From IMG/VR virus record IMGVR_UViG_3300028844_000775, positions 1 to 20,094 of that record: a stretch of 20,094 bases of DNA. One strand, 5' to 3'. Positions within the stretch are counted from its first letter, which is position 1. Each line of letters starts with the position of its first letter. Of the stretch, positions 17,401 through 20,094 are shown piece by piece. This DNA comes from a virus. The notes under the pieces are model-generated. The model ran no database searches, was not told the DNA's origin, and worked only from the letters and a program-made list of their open reading frames with translations. The position numbers and the translations under genes were made by a program.

Positions 17401-17451
17401 GGTTCTACCTCTGCAGGTATGTCTGTAATGATGACAGCAACAGGAGTTTAA
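11464..17451 (+). CDS. Central tail fibre / host specificity protein (gpJ-like)
   Basis: A giant protein of about 1995 residues in the gpJ position. The N-terminus has the Gly-rich GAKGGKGGGGQPYEP stretch and FSTDILFVVIGLGEGPVYRI (about 40-60) seen in gpJ-type proteins. Residues about 355-395 hold the family hallmark NPVWIIYDILTNKTYGL followed by IDKYRFYQIAQFCD. About 440-505 contain SFDILNSLAASFRGAIIYAHG and further gpJ core. Fibronectin III-like sections lie near 1260-1380 and 1385-1500. Near 1680-1770 is a beta module reading TTDGVHGIANGDRVIIHDVN, then GMTEINDRELYV, a type known from phage tails and resembling the FCCH domain family. The last ~100 residues (beta-rich, PVVSYAMLDEDSNKPHI) are the likely receptor-contacting end. 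Lambda gpJ is 1132 residues, so this one is much expanded. The stop abuts the next start. Confidence 0.92.
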   Translation: MAHRNFINHSNTLVPQIQGAKGGKGGGGQPYEPTEDPQSLFSTDILFVVIGLGEGPVYRINPNGPQDIQLTDSSIDDLINLDGDGLENTQKFKTLSTTGTTVQGRLDTFGETITTPQNFASSVILRHGSSGIPATGVTLQETSAKDWDALEFQFLITSLQTITDEGDLLRHSISVAITVFNRTGTTQIASVSRTINGKTNTSFKFTVKIQIPEASKSTDGYRFSVSKTSGDSTSSGTNDDIQLVGWNEIENSPQAYPRTAHIGYALRAGDEHNGIPTFTSLVKGLVHKVPSNYNQPTLVTGEIDWRHIEVPSTGANSPATAGYYLQQSGTNVQTSATINIYRGTWDGTFVYSWSQNPVWIIYDILTNKTYGLSIPEENIDKYRFYQIAQFCDACDFTTGNFVGVDGLSDGTFRSKPRNTFTSIRENQLGLLQGTKIKERRFILDITIADQTQSFDILNSLAASFRGAIIYAHGKVTLACDLPEETPVAVFNETNIKENTFIIGGNKESEVLTGVDVSYIDPTNHFKRETVRIDQLGSNDGIRKTEIENIQSLDLAGVTRRSQALRFAQYQIASSRYLKRTTTFTTSVDALQLAPGDVISVAFQASGIAYGFGGKIEKDSAVTSSNTNVFLEHYTVPSLSASNFGTSNTGPLALRVIKATSDRIDLYIVSNSAFALSTTDNVTSGSDRATVNPIKRFNPITSSWDNYTAFTANNVPKKGDLWTFGELVKEDTNIYSSKTDKLFKVTQIEREMDTNEVNLSAVEYISNVYVDSDTFIDYKPTAYTDIQSALTVPPVPNFNFFASPRQHTDGSIVLTGVLETSTERDGFGITYITEYEMSKPSAESLVANANLSGISGQTIQVSDANVLLETGSVTIAGKNGFSSIVGEIKLLCTDVSIVDTASGTVDGNVELTIQGFGQVFDENFQCNILEANDSGVFAGLKGTDNIIIPIKEKDQEQGLLNFIGHAGTITAVSQPITGFTLASDKVKIENKRTDDVTLVTKIPEPPFYIKLNQLLDSRHYSNNSFYVSGSESTFVKSGEINGDDSTTIDLPVRPRDKAFVRLFIDGTERTAGQFTLNNDNVQMNANIVYNSTAAETAFRAEVDYYNVPIFEIGDNVQSSFDSVFSISNTSYDVASAKYNAALTANYIYKIQTATTPSNNLSGFTFTNISINPVGTISNISGGIATFEYDTGQYTGKFHLANNRVYSLETGSEFEQIFLTKDGHTPELTIGTTSVRARNRSRGGRTSAFNTKSVKLGNSPLPIQKVENASIIESLYREQTGGVAVRVTLQFDHIQQQSVTDYEISYKLDAVEDVGTNDGGTDLTSFNTVKVPATGVDSDGKIRFTVNGINRGPTSDARNVLFRIVPLNKDIRGITATISKSIIGKTDKPSNIFNFTGGQQTDQITLLWSYARGADGELSDIDLKEVVIKRLPGTLTNSIENFVLADDLVTVSAGTARKSIPIDTFGEFTYFARTRDTSGNFSDDVVAITLITSRPIRSTVVAAFNEDSPSVNFTSITNTNAGEDNFPSFADSNTGGLAFNKSDSPFDSSTTDNANGTSSGWSATGAATDLLAAGTAEYITQIRDFGSTVTGSIFVDIEATQSVQTNWTDTKETYISGVTEVSGTSGVLKEVQFGGIGHVLGFSNTAVTNPRFDANNQTFMSGGVDGNVFAIWNDGQYTGNVIAITGITKASPAVITTDGVHGIANGDRVIIHDVNGMTEINDRELYVNAPSTTTIQLYTDTGRTSALNSSGFGTYTSSGVVDEGDYSNSNSYALIAGLIDADEIRLGASYHANGDATGGNALANITSIASNYKLVNLKQYNDTGSGDTFAGTLGAITAQTQIRTTTAADAQLFHANGNVITTQFVGGTVNDGFQTYQAGSRTFRQFQLKFILKNDQPEEFDFTIDKFRYTIEKDTVTFTDTTAYNATTKTIDITSAGFLTRPVVSYAMLDEDSNKPHIVVTTAASNQAISYQVFKSSDGSAGSTSAGMSVMMTATGV

Positions 17452-18702
17452 ATGGCATTACAAGATTCAAATACATATATAGAACCTACAGCAGGTACTT
17501 CACTGAATGCTTCTCGTACTCAGTTTAATAACTCTTTACGCTCATTACTAACTAACTTTAGAAGCTCAAGTCCTCCTGCTACTGTAAATATTAGTGCATC
17601 TGGTGAAGGTATTAGTGTGCCCGATGGTACTATAATGCATTTTGCTAATTCTAATGTTAATGCTTTGTTTGTGTCTGATTCTAGTAATAAAAAATCTTCT
17701 CCAATTGGTGGTAACTTTACTAGAAGTGGTATAGGTCACCGCAATGAGAATGGTATTACAGTAATGATGGCTAATGCTCCTTCTTATGAAATAGGAGAGT
17801 TAGCAACCACTGTTACTGCAGGTGCTGCCGCAGCTAATGCTAGATTATATCTTGTAACAGCTAATAACAGAACTGCTGCTGATTTTATTGATGTAGGTAT
17901 ACCTCCTACTAATGGATCTGTTGTAAATACTATGATTGCTATTAATGGTGTTACCTCTGATAGAGTTAATCTGACTACAAGTGGTGTATCTACTAATAAT
18001 CTTACAATAACTGCAAGTACTGCTGGTGGAGGTAAAAAATGGTTTCCAGCAGCTGATGGTGTAGGTCATGCAGCTCTTAAGATATCTAGTATAGGTGCTA
18101 GTGATAACACTGCTATATTATTTAATTTTGGTAGTTCTAGTGCTAATGTATCTTTAGCACATCAACCAAGTGTTGCATCTACTAAAAATGGTCTAAACAT
18201 TGTGCAACAAGATGGCACTTACGCACCTATAGCAGCAAATGTTGTACTATCTTCTGCTATAACAGGATCTGGCACAGCACCTGTACCTTTATTACCTGCA
18301 GGTACTATAGTAGCAACTGGTGGTACAGTGTCTGCTGGTTGGTTAGAATGCAATGGACAAGCTGTAAATAGAACTACTTATGCAGCTTTATTTGCTGCTA
18401 TAGGCACTACATATGGTGCAGGAGATGGTTCATCTACTTTTCTTGTTCCTAACTTTGAAAGTAAAGTTCTAATAGGTGAATCTTCTACATTTTCTATGGG
18501 GGCAGGTGCGGGATCTTTTGCTTCTGGAGGAACTATTACTACTGCTTCTGGCTCCGCATCACTAAGTCTTGCTACAACTTCTGTTGCTACTAGTGCTAAA
18601 GATAGTAGTACAGCCGCTGTAGTATCAGGTGTTACCGCTGGTGGTCACACTCATACAGCTGTAATTCCGCATGCTGTTGCACGTTATATAATAAAAACAT
18701 AA
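17452..18702 (+). CDS. Tail collar domain fibre protein
   Basis: A 416-residue tail protein with a phage tail collar domain near residues 280-345: LPAGTIVATGGTVSAGWLEC, NGQAVNRTTYAALFAAIGTT, then YGAGDGSSTFLVPNF. That is the T4 gp12-type pattern (PxGTI, GWLxCNGqavsR..Y..LFa.iGttyG.GdGstTFxvPd). The C-terminus GGHTHTAVIPHAVARYIIKT carries a small His cluster of the kind that binds metal in some fibre trimers, then the usual YIIK ending. The N-terminal 270 residues are Ser/Asn/Thr-rich and beta-like, probably a shaft. ATG 17452 follows the gpJ stop directly, with AGGAG at 17442-17446. The likely role is cell-surface adhesion or a fibre tip; the receptor cannot be told from sequence. Confidence 0.88.
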   Translation: MALQDSNTYIEPTAGTSLNASRTQFNNSLRSLLTNFRSSSPPATVNISASGEGISVPDGTIMHFANSNVNALFVSDSSNKKSSPIGGNFTRSGIGHRNENGITVMMANAPSYEIGELATTVTAGAAAANARLYLVTANNRTAADFIDVGIPPTNGSVVNTMIAINGVTSDRVNLTTSGVSTNNLTITASTAGGGKKWFPAADGVGHAALKISSIGASDNTAILFNFGSSSANVSLAHQPSVASTKNGLNIVQQDGTYAPIAANVVLSSAITGSGTAPVPLLPAGTIVATGGTVSAGWLECNGQAVNRTTYAALFAAIGTTYGAGDGSSTFLVPNFESKVLIGESSTFSMGAGAGSFASGGTITTASGSASLSLATTSVATSAKDSSTAAVVSGVTAGGHTHTAVIPHAVARYIIKT

Positions 18703-18712
18703 GAGGGAAATA

Positions 18713-19282
18713 ATGGAATATATAAAAGTTCATATAGATGAGATGTTTCAAAAAACTGTATTTTTTGAATATAGACTTATAGAAGAAGATAAAAGCAATG
18801 ATTTAGTTAGTAGAGCTTTTCCTTTTGCTAAATTAATAGAAAGAGAACCACATATAGAAAAGTTAGTAGAGGGTACTATCATAGGTATTTATTATGAACA
18901 GCGTGGTTCTAATACCGTAAGTGAGCGTCAATGGCTTGATAAAAGTGAAGAGCTAGACAATGATACTATTGACTATATTAAAAAGCTTGCTATAAAAATA
19001 TGTGTAGATAAATACTATGATGAAATATTAAAACCACCAACAATTGATGAACAGGTAGAAGATTTTATAAAAGAATTTTTTGAAGAAGGTGATTCAGAAC
19101 CTTTAGAACAAAAAGACTTTTTAGCTGAGTTTTTTGAAGAACTATCTGATGATAATACGGAAACAACTGATATATCCTCTAAAAAAACTATATCTTCTCA
19201 AATAGAAGAAAAATTTAATAATACTACTTTAGGACAAAAAGACTTTTTAGCTGAGTTTTTTGATCAATTAGACGACGAGTAG
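18713..19282 (+). CDS. Unrecognised acidic protein with repeated DFxxEFF motif
   Basis: I do not recognise a family for this 189-residue protein. The first ~105 residues look like a folded alpha/beta domain (MEYIKVHIDEMFQKTVFFEY, GTIIGIYYEQRGS, IKKLAIKICVDKYYDEI). The C-terminal ~75 residues are very acidic and contain three copies of one motif: EDFIKEFFEEG at 116-126, QKDFLAEFFEEL at 133-144 and QKDFLAEFFDQL at 175-186. The last two come from an exact 30-bp DNA repeat. Linkers between copies are low-complexity and probably disordered. Lying between a collar protein and a tail fibre, it could be a fibre-assembly chaperone, or a minor fibre component using the motif as a repeated docking peptide. 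ATG 18713 is preceded by GAGGG (18703-18707). No signal peptide or membrane segment is seen. Confidence 0.75.
   Translation: MEYIKVHIDEMFQKTVFFEYRLIEEDKSNDLVSRAFPFAKLIEREPHIEKLVEGTIIGIYYEQRGSNTVSERQWLDKSEELDNDTIDYIKKLAIKICVDKYYDEILKPPTIDEQVEDFIKEFFEEGDSEPLEQKDFLAEFFEELSDDNTETTDISSKKTISSQIEEKFNNTTLGQKDFLAEFFDQLDDE
19108..19137 (+). repeat. 30-bp direct repeat, copy 1 (DFLAEFF motif)
   Basis: This stretch is identical base for base to 19234-19263, 126 bp (42 codons) away in the same frame. It encodes QKDFLAEFF. Identity at synonymous positions points to recent duplication or gene conversion rather than protein-level constraint alone. Confidence 0.9.
19234..19263 (+). repeat. 30-bp direct repeat, copy 2 (DFLAEFF motif)
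   Basis: Exact second copy of 19108-19137. A diverged third version of the peptide (EDFIKEFFEEG) is encoded at 19058-19090. Confidence 0.9.
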
Positions 19283-19284
19283 TT

Positions 19285-19290
19285 AAGGAG
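19285..19290 (+). promoter_or_regulatory. Ribosome binding site of the right-edge tail fibre
   Basis: AAGGAG lies 5 nt before ATG 19296, fixing that start although the gene runs off the window. Confidence 0.65.
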
Positions 19291-19295
19291 CAACT

Positions 19296-20094
19296 ATGGC
19301 GCTTACGCGTGTAACATCTACAGTCTTAGAGTCTAATGCAGTTTCTGCAGAAAAAATGGCTAATGGTTCTATAGTAACCAGACTATATGGTATAAAATCT
19401 ATTGAAGCTAAACATTTAGCTGCTAGTGCAAATACTGCAAGTTTAACTACGAATGTAAATTTATTACAAAGTAATATTAATACTGTTCATGCTAATGTAG
19501 TAGCAGCAGAAGCTAATATAATATCTGCTAATACTGCAGTATTTAACGCGGCTAAAGCAAATGATTTTGCAACTTTTACGTCTCTAACTGGACTTATTAA
19601 TGCTACTACTAATAATGTTAATACAATTTCGGCTAATGCTACAAGTATAGAGACTAGAAGGGTAGCTAATATTGCTGGAGCTTTATCTACTATTACAACA
19701 GCAGATTTAACAGCTTCAAGAGCTGTAGTATCTGATGGTAGTGGTAAAGTAGCTGTTTCAGATGTTACTAGTACAGAACTTGGTTACGTAGATGGCGTTA
19801 CTAGCGCAATACAAACTCAATTAGATGCTGGAGTGACTAACGCTGCAGCTGTTGTTACTGAGGCACTAGGTATAGAAGCTAGAAGAGTTGCTAATATAGC
19901 CGGAGCTGTTTCAAGTATTACAACTTCTGATTTAACAGCCTCTAGAGCCCTTGTATCTAGTGGTAGTGGTAAAGTAGCTGTTTTATCATCTGTAACATCA
20001 ACAGAATTAGGTTATGTTGATGCTACTAGCTCTATACAAACTCAGTTAAGTGCAGGTGTTACAAATACTAACTCTGTTAAGGCAAATGTAGATG
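19296..20094 (+). CDS. Repetitive tail fibre protein (5' part)
   Basis: The frame is open from ATG 19296 to the right edge, showing 266 residues. The start MALTRVTSTVLESNAVSAEK is typical of phage fibre N-termini. Residues about 45-115 are Ala/Asn-rich with heptad-like spacing (ANTAS, SANTAVFNAAKAN), suggesting a trimeric coiled coil. From residue 118 on there are tandem units of 75 codons, each with ARRVANIAGA or a close variant, then ITT.DLTASRA.VS.GSGKVAV and TSTELGYVD..(T/S)SAIQTQL-type segments. The TSTELGYVDGVTSAIQTQL core is widespread in phage tail fibres and probably forms the trimeric shaft. The C-terminal receptor-binding tip lies beyond the window. It is probably the side or tip fibre used in host recognition. 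Confidence 0.85.
   Translation, partial: MALTRVTSTVLESNAVSAEKMANGSIVTRLYGIKSIEAKHLAASANTASLTTNVNLLQSNINTVHANVVAAEANIISANTAVFNAAKANDFATFTSLTGLINATTNNVNTISANATSIETRRVANIAGALSTITTADLTASRAVVSDGSGKVAVSDVTSTELGYVDGVTSAIQTQLDAGVTNAAAVVTEALGIEARRVANIAGAVSSITTSDLTASRALVSSGSGKVAVLSSVTSTELGYVDATSSIQTQLSAGVTNTNSVKANVD
19647..20094 (+). repeat. Tandem 75-codon repeats in the tail fibre gene
   Basis: Unit 1 begins at 19647 (IETRRVANIAGALSTITT) and unit 2 at 19872 (IEARRVANIAGAVSSITT), a period of 225 bp. The units agree in most residues but differ at many synonymous bases, so the duplication is not very recent. The second unit is cut by the window end, so the total copy number is unknown. Confidence 0.8.

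Noticed and set aside
15864-18069. Minus-strand open frames opposite the gpJ and collar genes
   Set aside because: Shadows of Ser/Thr/Gly/Asn-rich coding sequence; no family resemblance.
19647-20094. Repeats considered as a CRISPR array
   Set aside because: The 225-bp units are coding, in frame and diverged; there are no short identical repeats with unique spacers.

Overview
The window is one all-plus-strand block of structural genes from a tailed phage or prophage. The order is tail-assembly chaperone with a -1 frameshift, a 1589-residue tape measure, distal-tail and tail-tip proteins, a giant central host-recognition protein, then collar and fibre proteins. This is the layout of a lambda-like siphovirus tail module (G/GT-H-M-L-K-I-J). 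The DNA is strongly AT-rich, with heavy use of ATA and AGA codons and several TTG starts. That fits a phage of a low-GC host, for example a marine bacterium. Host identity is inference; no bacterial gene, integrase, tRNA or attachment site is visible.

Bases 1-509 hold the end of a G-like chaperone and its T-like extension. They are joined by a textbook slippery heptamer (A AAA AAC, 144-150), a 6-nt spacer and a 12-bp stem-loop (157-185). The tape measure (513-5282) starts at TTG. Next come a distal-tail/M-like protein with an inserted LamG-like lectin fold (5294-6910) and an enlarged gpL-like tail-tip protein that keeps the four-cysteine Fe-S pattern (6910-8484).

The most unusual region is 8441-11474, a tightly overlapping cluster. 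It opens with a radical SAM enzyme carrying an N-terminal cysteine-rich (twitch-like) region, a gene type not expected between gpL and gpK. Lambda gpK appears here as three separate genes in an unusual order: two tandem NlpC/P60 cysteine-peptidase-like proteins, then a complete JAMM/JAB metallopeptidase. A gpI-like protein follows. Its C-terminal reading frame looks displaced: the expected tail of the protein lies in frame +1 and overlaps the start of the next gene.

From 11464 to 17451 runs a gpJ-like central fibre/host-specificity protein of about 2000 residues. It is followed by a collar-domain tail protein (17452-18702), an unrecognised acidic protein with three copies of a DFxxEFF motif, two of them in an exact 30-bp DNA repeat (18713-19282), and the start of a repetitive tail fibre (19296 to the right edge) with 75-codon repeats.

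Working model: the chaperone pair, tape measure, M-, L- and I-like proteins and gpJ build the tail and its tip. The NlpC and JAMM enzymes process tip proteins or open peptidoglycan. The LamG, collar and fibre modules bind the cell surface. The radical SAM enzyme is the candidate for an undescribed function, possibly post-translational modification of a tail protein.
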